Shown here in pieces: positions 32,283-40,358 of a stretch of DNA of 46,679 nucleotides. Where the stretch lies: the IMG/VR virus record IMGVR_UViG_3300034020_000505, positions 1 to 46,679 of that record; one strand, given 5' to 3'. The stretch is from a virus. The position numbers and the translations under genes are program-made. The stretch's first letter is position 1, and each line of letters begins with the position of its first letter. The notes beneath the pieces were generated by a model. That model did no database searches, had not been told where the DNA came from, and worked only from the letters and a program-made list of their open reading frames with translations.

Positions 32283-33517
32283 GCCGTCACCGCGTCGGCG
32301 ATCTGTTGACCCGTACTCGCCACAGTGGCGACGTTCGCCAGCCTGCCCGACGAGAACGCCGACAGCGCCGCCGCACAGCCAGCCTCGATGTCTGCGGAAC
32401 CCACGGCCGCCGTGCCGACAGTTGCGTCTACGGCCACGCCGACCAGCACGCTCGCGGCCCCTGGCACGGCACAGGTGCCGGTGCTGTTGCCGCCGTTATA
32501 AACGACGCCCGAGCGGACATTCGACGCCGCTGGCATCACGTTGCTGGCGTTCGCATCGACAAGCGTTTTCTTCGCCGCTGACGGAACGTAGATCAGGGCG
32601 ACGTTGCTGGTGTTGCTCGTAAACCGGATCGCGCCGCTGGTTGGCGACGCACCGAGGTCACCCCACTCGACCTCCTGGACGCTGACGACACCGTTGCCGG
32701 TCTGCGACACGCCCACTCCGCTCGTTGACGATGCGCCGCCCTTGGCTCGGGTGACGGTATTTGCTCCGCCTGCGCTTGTGGATACAGACATCCCGATCCC
32801 GACGTTGCCAACAGCAGTCCCTGTCAGCGTAGTCGCGCCGGAAGACGCTACAAAGATTCCATGCCCGCTTGCAGTAGTCCCGCCAGTGGCCGTGCCTGTC
32901 ACCGTCGCGGTGCTGCTGCTGGCCGTTGACAAGCCATGCGCTTCCGACGATCCGCCAGTGGCGTTGCCGGTCACGGTCAGCGAACCGCTACTAGAACGCG
33001 ATATGCCGTGCGCTCCAACGGCAGAACCACCGGCAAGGTTGCCGGTGACGACAACCGCTCCAGACGAGGTGGCGCTGATCCCGGCGCAGGACGTGGCACC
33101 GCCGCCAGTCACGTTGCCCGTGACCGTCAGCGTGCCGCTCCCGCTGTGCGTCAGCCCGACAGACGAAGACCCGCCCGCTGGCCCGCCCGTAATGTTGCCA
33201 ACCACCGTCGCACTCGCCGTGCTGGCAAGTGTCGCACACGCCGTACTCGCGGCCGTACCGCTGATGATGTTCGCCGTGAGCGTGATGCCGTTCGACAGCG
33301 AGAACGATCCACCGTTTGTCGCGCCCCCCGTGGTGTCGTTACGCACCTCGCCTGTCGCGCCCAGGTCGGTGGTCACGTTGACGGTGACGGTGAACGAATT
33401 GGCGACCAGCACATCGCCGCTCGCAAATGTCACCGCACCCGCCGCGCCGCTAGGCGTCGTCGCCCAAACGTCGTTCGCGTCGATATTGCCCGCCTTGCGG
33501 GCGTAGTAGGTAGCCAT
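32279..33517 (-). CDS. repeat-rich beta-helix-like tail/adhesin protein
   Basis: A 412-aa protein, serine/threonine/glycine-rich. Residues about 105-240 contain about five repeats of 25-27 aa based on TVTGNxTGG and AHGIS/HGLS (LTVTGNVTGG, VVVTGNLAGG, LTVTGNATGG, ATVTGTATGG), the pattern of a parallel beta-helix. The N-terminus (MATYYARKAG) and C-terminal VSVQEVEWGDLGA segment differ. It lies among tail-fibre genes and directly before fcl, so it could be a fibre, host-recognition protein or glycosylated substrate of the fucose pathway (inference). Confidence 0.75.
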   Translation of the reverse strand: MATYYARKAGNIDANDVWATTPSGAAGAVTFASGDVLVANSFTVTVNVTTDLGATGEVRNDTTGGATNGGSFSLSNGITLTANIISGTAASTACATLASTASATVVGNITGGPAGGSSSVGLTHSGSGTLTVTGNVTGGGATSCAGISATSSGAVVVTGNLAGGSAVGAHGISRSSSGSLTVTGNATGGSSEAHGLSTASSSTATVTGTATGGTTASGHGIFVASSGATTLTGTAVGNVGIGMSVSTSAGGANTVTRAKGGASSTSGVGVSQTGNGVVSVQEVEWGDLGASPTSGAIRFTSNTSNVALIYVPSAAKKTLVDANASNVMPAASNVRSGVVYNGGNSTGTCAVPGAASVLVGVAVDATVGTAAVGSADIEAGCAAALSAFSSGRLANVATVASTGQQIADAVTA

Positions 33518-33520
33518 CTC

Positions 33521-33808
33521 TCACAGCCCCCTGGCGACGAGGTAGCCCACCACTGCCTGCTGCACGGCTGCAAACGCCGCCTGCTCCACGGGGTCGCTGA
33601 TCTCTGTCTCGCTGCCCCGCAGCACCGTCACCGCTGCCGAGTCCAGCGTCGATACCGTGCCGTCGTCCGCGACGCGGGACGGCACGCATCGCAGCGCGAA
33701 CGAGATCGGCTGCGAGCCATCGGCCCGCAGCGTCTGCGAGATGGCGAGCGAAATCTGCCACACCGGGTAGGTCTGGCCGTTGATGGTGACTGGCGTGGTG
33801 GCGTTCAT
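33521..33808 (-). CDS. small tail-fibre-region protein
   Basis: A 95-aa protein. VTINGQTYPVWQISLAISQT and PISFALRCVPSRVADDG indicate a short beta-rich fold. It lies between two fibre-like genes and probably supports fibre assembly. No named family. Confidence 0.65.
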   Translation of the reverse strand: MNATTPVTINGQTYPVWQISLAISQTLRADGSQPISFALRCVPSRVADDGTVSTLDSAAVTVLRGSETEISDPVEQAAFAAVQQAVVGYLVARGL

Positions 33809-33816
33809 GCGTGCTC

Positions 33817-35166
33817 CTACGAATACGAGGCGGTGAGTCGGTCGTCCCATTTGACATTGGCAGCCGTCGCCGTCGTCACCGTACCAGCCGAGGCAACGGT
33901 CGTTCGTCTGATCGTCCACACGCTCGCGCTCGTCGCGCTGCCAGACAAGGCGCGTCCGATGTACGAGACGTTCGACACGGTGTCGCTGCGAACGGCACCG
34001 CCGCCAGCCGCCCAAGTCGGCGCGGCGCTCGCGCCACCGCTCGTCAGTACCGTGCCTGCCGCCCCGAGGGCGAGTTCAACGATCTGCCCCGATGCGTCGC
34101 TATGGAACACCCGCCACGCCGTGGCCGTGTGGTCGCTGCTTGACGTGATCGCGTGGCTGCGGTCGTGGAGCGTCGGCAGTCCGGTCAGCGACGAGTACGC
34201 CCCGTCGAACAGCGTCGGCAGATCGTCGAGGTCGTCATACGATCCGCTGGTCGCCACGGTCGCCAGTCCGGTCACGTTCGCGGCATCAACGCCGCCGGTC
34301 CATGCCGTGGTCTGCGTCGCGAAACTGTCTGTTGCGGGGTCATAAAAATCGAGGCTGTAGAGTTTGAATCCGCCAAACGATCCGGCAATTGTTTCAACGC
34401 GAATCGGGTTTGATAAGTCGAGAGATCGCAAGCACAGGAAGTCGTCTTCGTCGATCGCAAAATATCCGCCAGACAGGGCGGCCGGTACGCCGCTGGTGAT
34501 GTCGCCCCAGTCGTGAGCGTGCGACGTGGCCGCGTAGGCGGTCGAGACTGAGATCACGCCGTCCGTGATGGAGACGCCCGTGCCAATCTTGACGCCGCCC
34601 AGCACCGAGCCAGTCGCAGTCGGCAACGTGTAGCCAGACGAAGCCGAGATCACGCCGTCGCCGTCGATGCTGATGCCGCTCCCAATCCGCACCGCGCCTC
34701 GCGTGTTCGCGGCCGCCAGTGGGAGGCGATCCGCCGAGAGCGTGCCGCTCGTCAGCAGGCTCGCGTTCGTTGTCGGCGGAGCGGCGGCGATGACAGCGGT
34801 CGTGAAGTCAGTGATCTGCGACGCTGTGTGCGTATGGGAGAGCGGCGTCCTGGCGTCGCTCAACCGGGCGTCATTGCCCTGGCAGGCCGTGCCGGCCGTT
34901 GTGCCGTAACTGACGACGAGCGCGCCGCCAACGGTAGAGAGGCCCGCGCCGACAGCCAGGCCGATGTTCGCGGCCGACGACGTGCCGGAGTTCGTGACCG
35001 GCGCAGAGACGGTGACTACCCCGGAAGACCCCGTCGGCCCGAACCCACCGGACACCGCAACGTCCACCGTCGCGGCCGTGCTGCCGGCCGCAACGTCAAT
35101 CTGTGTCTCGCCGACGCTCGCCGTGATCGGGCTTGCGCCGCTGACGCTCGCGCTGATCTGCGACAT
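33817..35166 (-). CDS. tail fibre protein
   Basis: A 449-aa protein. The ATG at 35166 is one codon after a GTG alternative. Its characteristic segment CQGNDARLSDARTPLSHTHT, then ASQITDF, is common in phage tail fibres. Other fibre-like repeats include TLSADRLPLAAANTRG, VRIGSGISIDGDGVIS and VKIGTGVSITDGVIS. The middle (LTGLPTLHDRSHAITSSSDH) also resembles fibre shafts. C-terminal tip not recognised. Receptor binding is inferred. Confidence 0.88.
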   Translation of the reverse strand: MSQISASVSGASPITASVGETQIDVAAGSTAATVDVAVSGGFGPTGSSGVVTVSAPVTNSGTSSAANIGLAVGAGLSTVGGALVVSYGTTAGTACQGNDARLSDARTPLSHTHTASQITDFTTAVIAAAPPTTNASLLTSGTLSADRLPLAAANTRGAVRIGSGISIDGDGVISASSGYTLPTATGSVLGGVKIGTGVSITDGVISVSTAYAATSHAHDWGDITSGVPAALSGGYFAIDEDDFLCLRSLDLSNPIRVETIAGSFGGFKLYSLDFYDPATDSFATQTTAWTGGVDAANVTGLATVATSGSYDDLDDLPTLFDGAYSSLTGLPTLHDRSHAITSSSDHTATAWRVFHSDASGQIVELALGAAGTVLTSGGASAAPTWAAGGGAVRSDTVSNVSYIGRALSGSATSASVWTIRRTTVASAGTVTTATAANVKWDDRLTASYS

Positions 35167-35483
35167 CACAGCACCTCGACGAACCCGGTGAGTGCCGTCC
35201 GCGTGGCGTTGTTCTCCGTCCAGACCATCCGCCAGCCGTAGGTGCCGCGTGGAATCGCGGCCGTCTGGGCATCGGTGAGGGCGATGTTGTATTGCCCGTT
35301 TGATGCGTTGGCGGCCGTGACGGTAAACGCCTGGACGGTGTCGCCGCTAATGAGCGAATAGATGGCCGCCGTGACCGTGTAGCCGGTCATCGTGATCGAG
35401 AAGTCGATCAGCGTCGAGAAGTCGTCGCCGCGGTTGAACGCAAGGCCCAGCGTTCCCGGCGTCTGTTCGTAAGAGGCTGCCAT
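35166..35483 (-). CDS. BppU-like/fibre-attachment protein
   Basis: A 105-aa beta-rich protein (LAFNRGDDFSTLIDFSITM, NIALTDAQTAAIPRGTYGWR, TGFVEVL). The pattern of short strands with a GTYGWRMVWT segment occurs in baseplate upper-protein or fibre N-terminal modules. Coupled to the fibre gene (TGATG). Likely an adaptor to the tail fibre. Confidence 0.7.
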   Translation of the reverse strand: MAASYEQTPGTLGLAFNRGDDFSTLIDFSITMTGYTVTAAIYSLISGDTVQAFTVTAANASNGQYNIALTDAQTAAIPRGTYGWRMVWTENNATRTALTGFVEVL

Positions 35484-35486
35484 TCG

Positions 35487-35732
35487 TCACGGCTCCACTG
35501 TGCTGGTCGTCGCTCGCGGTTGTAACGCATAGAGCAAGCGAGTCTGCTCCGTCAGCGCGTGGGCGAGCTCGCGCTGCGTCTCCCGCACTTCCTTGAGCGT
35601 CAGCCGGTGTTCCTCGAGCAACGGCAGCAGCAAATCCTGCCGGATGAAAAAAGCGAGTGCGAGCGCCACTAGGGTCGGAAAACCCCAGCGCTCGATGATG
35701 CCGAACAGCGTCTCTTTGGTTTCCGCAGTCAC
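35487..35732 (-). CDS. one-helix membrane protein with coiled coil, holin-like candidate
   Basis: An 81-aa protein; GTG start overlaps the previous stop (GTGA). One membrane helix (FPTLVALALAFFIRQDLLL) followed by a long charged coiled-coil (LEEHRLTLKEVRETQRELAH). Layout resembles XhlA/holin-like or inner-membrane spanin-like proteins. Next to other membrane proteins and a peptidase, it is a lysis candidate. Not proven by sequence. Confidence 0.7.
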   Translation of the reverse strand: MTAETKETLFGIIERWGFPTLVALALAFFIRQDLLLPLLEEHRLTLKEVRETQRELAHALTEQTRLLYALQPRATTSTVEP

Positions 35733-36088
35733 CGCGTCGCCTCCTGCTTCCACACCGCGAGCAAGACGCGATTGGCTCGCCGCTCCAGCCACCACTTCAA
35801 AATCAACTGTACGGCTGCCGACGCCACCGCTTGCAGCACCAAGGCCCAGACCATGCCGTACTCTGCCGCCTCGCGTCCGCTCATCACTTGATGCGCCCGC
35901 TTGATGTCCGCCACGATGACGCCGGCCACGATATTGCGTTCCCGCTGCTCTTGCGCGTACTTCAAAAACTCGCCAGCCCAGTTCTCGACCGCGAGTTGCA
36001 CGAAGTCGTCGCACGTCGCCCGGCCCACGAGGAACTTGCGGACGCCGAGCCGTCGCCACACATAAGTCTGAAGGTCAGCAATGGTCAC
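35729..36088 (-). CDS. lysis-region protein with C-terminal membrane helix
   Basis: A 119-aa protein with GTG start coupled to the lipoprotein gene. The N-terminus (TIADLQTYVWRRLGVRKFLV) is soluble; residues about 86-105 (ALVLQAVASAAVQLILKWWL) form a membrane segment. I cannot assign a family. Same cassette as the holin-like and lipoprotein genes. Confidence 0.65.
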   Translation of the reverse strand: MTIADLQTYVWRRLGVRKFLVGRATCDDFVQLAVENWAGEFLKYAQEQRERNIVAGVIVADIKRAHQVMSGREAAEYGMVWALVLQAVASAAVQLILKWWLERRANRVLLAVWKQEATR

Positions 36089-36342
36089 GGCCGCACCTTC
36101 CCTGTGCCGCCACAAGGCTGGCACTGCACCTTGACCGTGCCGTCGCCGACGTACCCTCGGCCGTCGCAGTTCGGGCACCTGTCGCCTGGCCTCGGCCTAG
36201 GTGCCGGCGGGGCCACCTCTTTTCTCAATGCCATCACGGCCCGTGCCGTCTCGACTGCGAGGTCGGCCGACACGGTCGGATCGTCGGGCAGCGTCGCCAC
36301 GCAGCCGGCCATCACGACGACGAACACGAGCAGGAACCTCAC
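36085..36342 (-). CDS. lipoprotein with DnaJ-type cysteine motifs
   Basis: An 85-aa protein with GTG start. Signal peptide MRFLLVFVVVMAGC has a lipobox (MAGC), so Cys14 should be lipidated. After a proline-rich linker (PAPRPRPGD), two CxxCxGxG motifs occur (CPNCDGRGYVG and CQPCGGTGKV), as in DnaJ zinc fingers. In a lysis cassette a lipoprotein recalls an outer-membrane spanin, but spanins do not carry this zinc motif. The combination is unusual. Confidence 0.8.
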   Translation of the reverse strand: MRFLLVFVVVMAGCVATLPDDPTVSADLAVETARAVMALRKEVAPPAPRPRPGDRCPNCDGRGYVGDGTVKVQCQPCGGTGKVRP

Positions 36343-37262
36343 AGCACGTCTCCCGTCCAGTCAGGCAGTTGCGTGGGCTTGAATCCCGAATAGCCCGCGT
36401 AGACGTAGGAGTCACGGCCCGAGAGCATCCGCGTACACACGTCGGCGTCGATGAAGAATGAGCAGTTCCGTACGACGACGGGCATCGTCTCCGGGTAGTG
36501 GCGGCCGACTGTGTTGCTGTCGCCCCAAGAGTTGAGGCAGAGCAGGCCGGGCCGTCGGCCCCACCTCACGCCGGCCAGGGTCATGCAGTGCCACCACACG
36601 CCACCCGGCTTGCAGAAGCCGTCCTCGTCGCGGGCCATCGAAAAGCCCTGGCCGCTGCACACCACGACCGGATACCCGTTCTGGATCGCCGCCGCCGCTT
36701 GCTCGAACGTCGTGGCGAGCGTCGTCTCGCTGCACCGCCGCAGTTTGGCGTAGGGCTCGAGCTCCTCGGGCACGCCCATGCGGCCCCAGGTGCGATCTCG
36801 CTGGGCCTTGTCGGCCTCCGCGATCACCACGCCGCCGTAGTCGATGCCGTAGTGCAGGGCACCGAAGTCGCGGATCGACTTCGCCGCGTGGAACCCTGTC
36901 GACCCGTCGCCGCCGTTGTTCGCCTTTAGCGACCGGGCCTCCACACGCGAAAATCCATAGAGCGAAGCCTCAACGGTGCGAGCTCGCACGACCTCGGGCT
37001 CGTGGCGATGCACAACGTCGCACGCCGCAACGAAGTCCACGGCCAGGCTCGCGCCCCAGCCGACGCAGCTGCCAACGTCGCCCTGCGAACCGCGCCGCCA
37101 GTTGGGCAGGCACTTGAGAAGGGCCGGATAGAGCATCACCTCGCGGCGATCGTCGGCGCGAAAGCCGGGGGCCGCGCTCGCGAGCGTCGGGTGCGGCAGG
37201 GTCGCCACGAACGCCGCCGAGCCCTCGGGATCGGGCAGATAGCCGAACGCATGGCTCGCCAC
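36339..37262 (-). CDS. papain-like (C1A) cysteine peptidase
   Basis: A 307-aa protein with GTG start and GGAGG upstream. Q60 and C66 in the QGDVGSCVGW stretch have exactly the papain oxyanion-hole/nucleophile spacing; H225 lies in GVWWHCMTLAG; N244 in CLNSWG. The NSWG motif is diagnostic of C1A. A flanking insertion (KANNGGDGSTGFHAAKSIRD) precedes the active His. No signal peptide. Possible roles: endolysin-like cleavage, virion maturation or host-protein degradation. Location beside lysis-type membrane genes favours lysis (inference). Confidence 0.88.
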   Translation of the reverse strand: MASHAFGYLPDPEGSAAFVATLPHPTLASAAPGFRADDRREVMLYPALLKCLPNWRRGSQGDVGSCVGWGASLAVDFVAACDVVHRHEPEVVRARTVEASLYGFSRVEARSLKANNGGDGSTGFHAAKSIRDFGALHYGIDYGGVVIAEADKAQRDRTWGRMGVPEELEPYAKLRRCSETTLATTFEQAAAAIQNGYPVVVCSGQGFSMARDEDGFCKPGGVWWHCMTLAGVRWGRRPGLLCLNSWGDSNTVGRHYPETMPVVVRNCSFFIDADVCTRMLSGRDSYVYAGYSGFKPTQLPDWTGDVL

Positions 37263-37265
37263 GGC

Positions 37266-37874
37266 TCACCCTCCAGTGGCCGCCCAAGCAATCGCCCGTG
37301 CCACCTCGGCGTAGCGAGCCCGCACGTCGGGCGTGACGGGCACACTGTCGAGGCCGAGTGCAGACCTCATGGCGGCCTCGACGGCCTCCCTGAGCCCTTC
37401 CACGCTGCCAGGAGCGACGTTGCCGATCCGACGCCATGCGATGTCTAGGGCCGTCACCGTCAGCACCCGCAGACTCGCCGTGTCGGTCAGCACGGCGACG
37501 CTCGTCGCGCCCTCGGCCTCGACCACGAGCGCGGCCTTCGCCCAGGTCGCGGCCCACAGGGCACGCTTGTCGGCCGGCAGGCCGGCGAGGGCGGCCCGCA
37601 CGGGCTCGACAAGCCGCTGGGCCTCGGGGCTGGGCGTCGGCACCGTGACGCTCGGAGCAACCGGGGCGGTGAACTTGGGCATGGGGATCATGCCCCACGC
37701 CGCCGCGATCACGAGGCAGGCTGCGGCGACTCGCCCGATGGTGGCTGCGTGGGCGCGGGCGGCTTCGGTGGCCTGAGCGAGCCAGCCCACGATCCGCTCC
37801 CAGTGCGGGGCGGCCAGCAGAGCAGCCGCCGCCACCACGGCGGCGATGCGAATGACGGTGTCATCGGTGGGCAT
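37266..37874 (-). CDS. membrane protein with two N-terminal helices
   Basis: A 202-aa protein; ATG at 37874 overlaps the upstream stop (TGATG). Hydrophobic segments at about residues 8-25 (VIRIAAVVAAAALLAA) and 45-65 (GRVAAACLVIAAAWGM), followed by a soluble alanine-rich helical domain. It could be a membrane-anchored lysis or superinfection component. No known family. Confidence 0.65.
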   Translation of the reverse strand: MPTDDTVIRIAAVVAAAALLAAPHWERIVGWLAQATEAARAHAATIGRVAAACLVIAAAWGMIPMPKFTAPVAPSVTVPTPSPEAQRLVEPVRAALAGLPADKRALWAATWAKAALVVEAEGATSVAVLTDTASLRVLTVTALDIAWRRIGNVAPGSVEGLREAVEAAMRSALGLDSVPVTPDVRARYAEVARAIAWAATGG

Positions 37875-38173
37875 CACTTCACGCCTACGAACGTCAGTAG
37901 CAACCGCACGAGGTTCTCGCCTTCACGAGTCTTGAGCACGTCGGCCAACGCACGCACCACGGCGTCGTCGGCTGCGGCGTCGGTCTTCGACGCCAGCCAC
38001 TCGGCGGCCTCGCTCACGACGAGCGACTTCGCGTACGGGTCGGCCGTGCCCACGAACTGCTGGGCGTATGTCACGAGTGGGTGCCACGCCTGGAGCAGAC
38101 GCAACGCCTGCCAGATGTTGAGCGTCGCACCGTACTGCTGCTCTTCGGCCGCGGTCATCTCGAACTGGGGCAT
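37874..38173 (-). CDS. hypothetical helical protein
   Basis: A 99-aa protein starting MPQFEMTAAEEQQYG with GGAGG upstream. The first half is W/L-rich (NIWQALRLLQAWHPLVTYAQ), the second an acidic helix (ASKTDAAADDAVVRALADVL). No motif or family recognised. Confidence 0.7.
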   Translation of the reverse strand: MPQFEMTAAEEQQYGATLNIWQALRLLQAWHPLVTYAQQFVGTADPYAKSLVVSEAAEWLASKTDAAADDAVVRALADVLKTREGENLVRLLLTFVGVK

Positions 38174-38192
38174 GGGCGTCGCCTCCGGGGGT

Positions 38193-38444
38193 CTATTCCT
38201 TTTTGGCAGGCGGATCGCCGTCCCTTGCAGATTCGTCGTCATACCCCCCGTTTACGGTGTCATTCAGCCAGTCGTAAATAAAAGCGTAGATGTCCACCAC
38301 CTCGGAGATGGCGTCCGAGCGGTCGAGGCGGAACGGATAGCCGAAGTGATCCTCATCCACGACCTTGCCGTCTCCGTCGCAGCGGTAGACCGAGACGTAC
38401 TTTCTCGACACGTCGATGACGATCTTGCCCTCGGTCGGGTTCAC
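38193..38444 (-). CDS. hypothetical acidic protein
   Basis: An 83-aa protein. The GTG at 38444 makes a GTGA overlap, the usual junction in this genome; an alternative GTG lies 9 bases upstream at 38453. VIDVSRKYVSVYRCDGDGK suggests a beta-hairpin; the rest is strongly acidic (DDESARDGD). No family. Confidence 0.7.
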   Translation of the reverse strand: MNPTEGKIVIDVSRKYVSVYRCDGDGKVVDEDHFGYPFRLDRSDAISEVVDIYAFIYDWLNDTVNGGYDDESARDGDPPAKKE

Positions 38445-38845
38445 CACTGGCACTCGCGGTTGAGGTCGTCAAGCATGTCGCGGGCTTCGTCTGGAGTTTC
38501 GACAGGCCGCACGGAAAACATCTGCGGCTTCGTCACCTGACGCTGGGCACGGACTTCGTCCGTCCACTTGCTGGTGACGCACGTCGTGCGGGCCGCCACC
38601 CACGGCGCGAGGTTCAGACTCGCCTCGCTGGCGGCGATCTCCTCGGGTGACGGCTTGTCGGATGAGCGCGGCGGTCGGAATCGCAGCCGCCGGTCGTGCC
38701 GCAACGGCAGCGGCAACACGTCGCGGAGCCTCACGACTTGGTCGCGGCTGACCGACCAGAACGAACAGATGGCGGCGTAGCTCGAGTGGCTCGCCCACTG
38801 AAGCCTCAGCGTGGCGATGTCGATGCGTGAGGTGTCACCCGCCAC
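38441..38845 (-). CDS. HTH protein, paralogue of the gene at 44344-44676
   Basis: A 134-aa protein; GTG start with GGAAG upstream. Residues about 10-45 form an HTH (LRLQWASHSSYAAICSFWSV, SRDQVVRLRDVLP). The linker and following motif PSPEEIAASEASLNL, then APWV, matches PSPEEDAASGDSLQL-SPWV of the gene at 44344-44676, including position after the HTH. The C-terminus (about 60 residues) is unique. It may regulate the neighbouring glycosyltransferase or structural operon (inference). Confidence 0.75.
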   Translation of the reverse strand: MAGDTSRIDIATLRLQWASHSSYAAICSFWSVSRDQVVRLRDVLPLPLRHDRRLRFRPPRSSDKPSPEEIAASEASLNLAPWVAARTTCVTSKWTDEVRAQRQVTKPQMFSVRPVETPDEARDMLDDLNRECQW

Positions 38846-39710
38846 GTTTCGCTTCCTCGGGAATCCAAAACGACACGCACCGCATTGAAGGATTAAGTGC
38901 CATGCGACCACCGTGCTGCGTGATGCTGGCAGCAAAGGTCACATGTTCACAGTCGAAACCGTCGTACCGACCTTGCAGGAACCGCAGCCCGTCGTAGATC
39001 GCCAACTGCCCGAAGGCAGAATTGACTTCGACCGGCGGCGAGCCCACGGGCGGATGCCAGTGGTGGAACCACTGCTGATCCCGTTGCCGCCAGTGATTCA
39101 GACGGCAGGCGAAAGCGTCGTAATGCACGGGCATCGGCTTCGGCGTGATCGGCGGCCCCCATTCGCCCCACGAGTAGGACGCGAGGGCGTAGAGGCTACG
39201 ATCAGCCTCCATGTGAAAGACTGAATTCGCCACGCCGTCAACGCTCCAGCCGCCGAACGGATCGGTGTCGAACACGATCACGTAGTCGGGCGTCTTGCCG
39301 TGCCGCACGAAGTCCTGGCACGCGGTTCGGTACTCGGCGAGGGCGTGCGTCCGTATGGGGGCGGTCGTGTAGTTCAGGTGCGGGCGACCGTAGTCGTTCA
39401 GTGATGCGTGCCGCTGCTGCCCGTCGCTCCAGGCGGCGAGCACTTCCTTCGTCTCGTCGGCGGAATCGTTTTCGTGGATGTACGCCGACCACTCGCGGAA
39501 CATCGCGCCGGTCTGCTCGACAAGTTCCAGCGTTCGCGGCAGCCAGGGCATCGCTGATCGGCAGATTGCAACTAGGGCGACCGTCTTGGTCTTGGCGATC
39601 TCCCTCCCATCCTGCACAGCCTCGGCGTACGCATCCGCGAACTCCGGGTCGGGCGGGAGCAGCACGTCGGGATGGTGCCGCTCGATCTCGTCAAGCGTGA
39701 TGGTTGCCAT
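38835..39710 (-). CDS. glycosyltransferase-like protein (CAP59-type)
   Basis: A 291-aa protein with a GT-A-like pattern: VALVAICRSAMPWLPRTLEL, YIHENDSADETKEVLAAW, then YVIVFDTDPFGGW with the DxD motif. The overall block order resembles CAP59/mannosyltransferase-like families. Likely transfers a sugar from a nucleotide-sugar donor. First of three adjacent glycosyltransferase-like genes. Confidence 0.82.
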   Translation of the reverse strand: MATITLDEIERHHPDVLLPPDPEFADAYAEAVQDGREIAKTKTVALVAICRSAMPWLPRTLELVEQTGAMFREWSAYIHENDSADETKEVLAAWSDGQQRHASLNDYGRPHLNYTTAPIRTHALAEYRTACQDFVRHGKTPDYVIVFDTDPFGGWSVDGVANSVFHMEADRSLYALASYSWGEWGPPITPKPMPVHYDAFACRLNHWRQRDQQWFHHWHPPVGSPPVEVNSAFGQLAIYDGLRFLQGRYDGFDCEHVTFAASITQHGGRMALNPSMRCVSFWIPEEAKRGG

Positions 39711-39731
39711 GCCGTCATCGTCCCGGCACCG

Positions 39732-40358
39732 TCAAGCCTGCGGCCACTCGTGATGCACCATCTGCCCCGTCACTGCCATCGTCGTCAGTTCGGGATACGC
39801 ATACGTGCCGATCACGCTCATCTCGCCCTCGCCTCGGCCCGTTGACTTGTGGTTGTGCCACGTCCGAATCGACAGGGCCGGGTTGACCACGTCGTAGCCC
39901 GCTTTCATTGCCTCGCCTGCGATCGCGTTGTCGCAGCCGATGTAGCCCAGCGGGATGCGGTCCCCGATCCCGACAAGCTCGCCGCCCACGAACGCCCACA
40001 CGTCCTGCGAGCCGCTGTAGAACCGCTCGTTCTTGTACTGCCCGATCATGCGGGGCGTCGCGGGCGACTCCCACCGGGTCAGCGTCACGAACCGCTTCGG
40101 GTCGCACGCCGCACCTTCCAAGAGCAGAGCCGTGTAGTCGAACTGAATGTCGGCGTTCGCCAGCACGCAGACGCGGCCTGCGAACTGGTCGGCACAGAGC
40201 CGGAACACATGCCCGTACCGCAGCCGCTCGTCTGTATCGAAACTCAGCGGCACGATGGTCTCGAAGATGCCGAGTTCCACATTCGCCTTGAGCGTGCCGT
40301 CGAGTTCGGCGATTCGCTCAGGGTCACTCGGCTTGTAGTGCTCGATGAGCAGAATCAC
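39732..40358 (-). CDS. glycosyltransferase-like protein
   Basis: A 208-aa protein; GTG start overlaps the stop of the neighbouring gene (GTGA). VCVLANADIQFD provides a DxQ/DxD-like motif, and GSQDVWAFVGG is typical of the acceptor side in phage and host glycosyltransferases; GCDNAIAGEAMKAGYDV follows. Acceptor and donor unknown. Its stop TGA is embedded in TTGACG (39730-39735). Confidence 0.78.
   Translation of the reverse strand: MILLIEHYKPSDPERIAELDGTLKANVELGIFETIVPLSFDTDERLRYGHVFRLCADQFAGRVCVLANADIQFDYTALLLEGAACDPKRFVTLTRWESPATPRMIGQYKNERFYSGSQDVWAFVGGELVGIGDRIPLGYIGCDNAIAGEAMKAGYDVVNPALSIRTWHNHKSTGRGEGEMSVIGTYAYPELTTMAVTGQMVHHEWPQA

Noticed and set aside
32600-33240. Possible CRISPR or DNA repeat array
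   Set aside because: The periodicity is in coding sequence for 25-27-aa beta-helix repeats, with no constant direct repeat plus unique spacers and no cas genes.
32604-34345. Long plus-strand frames opposite the beta-helix and fibre genes
   Set aside because: Repeats in the real minus-strand genes leave the opposite frames open; the products have no recognisable domains.
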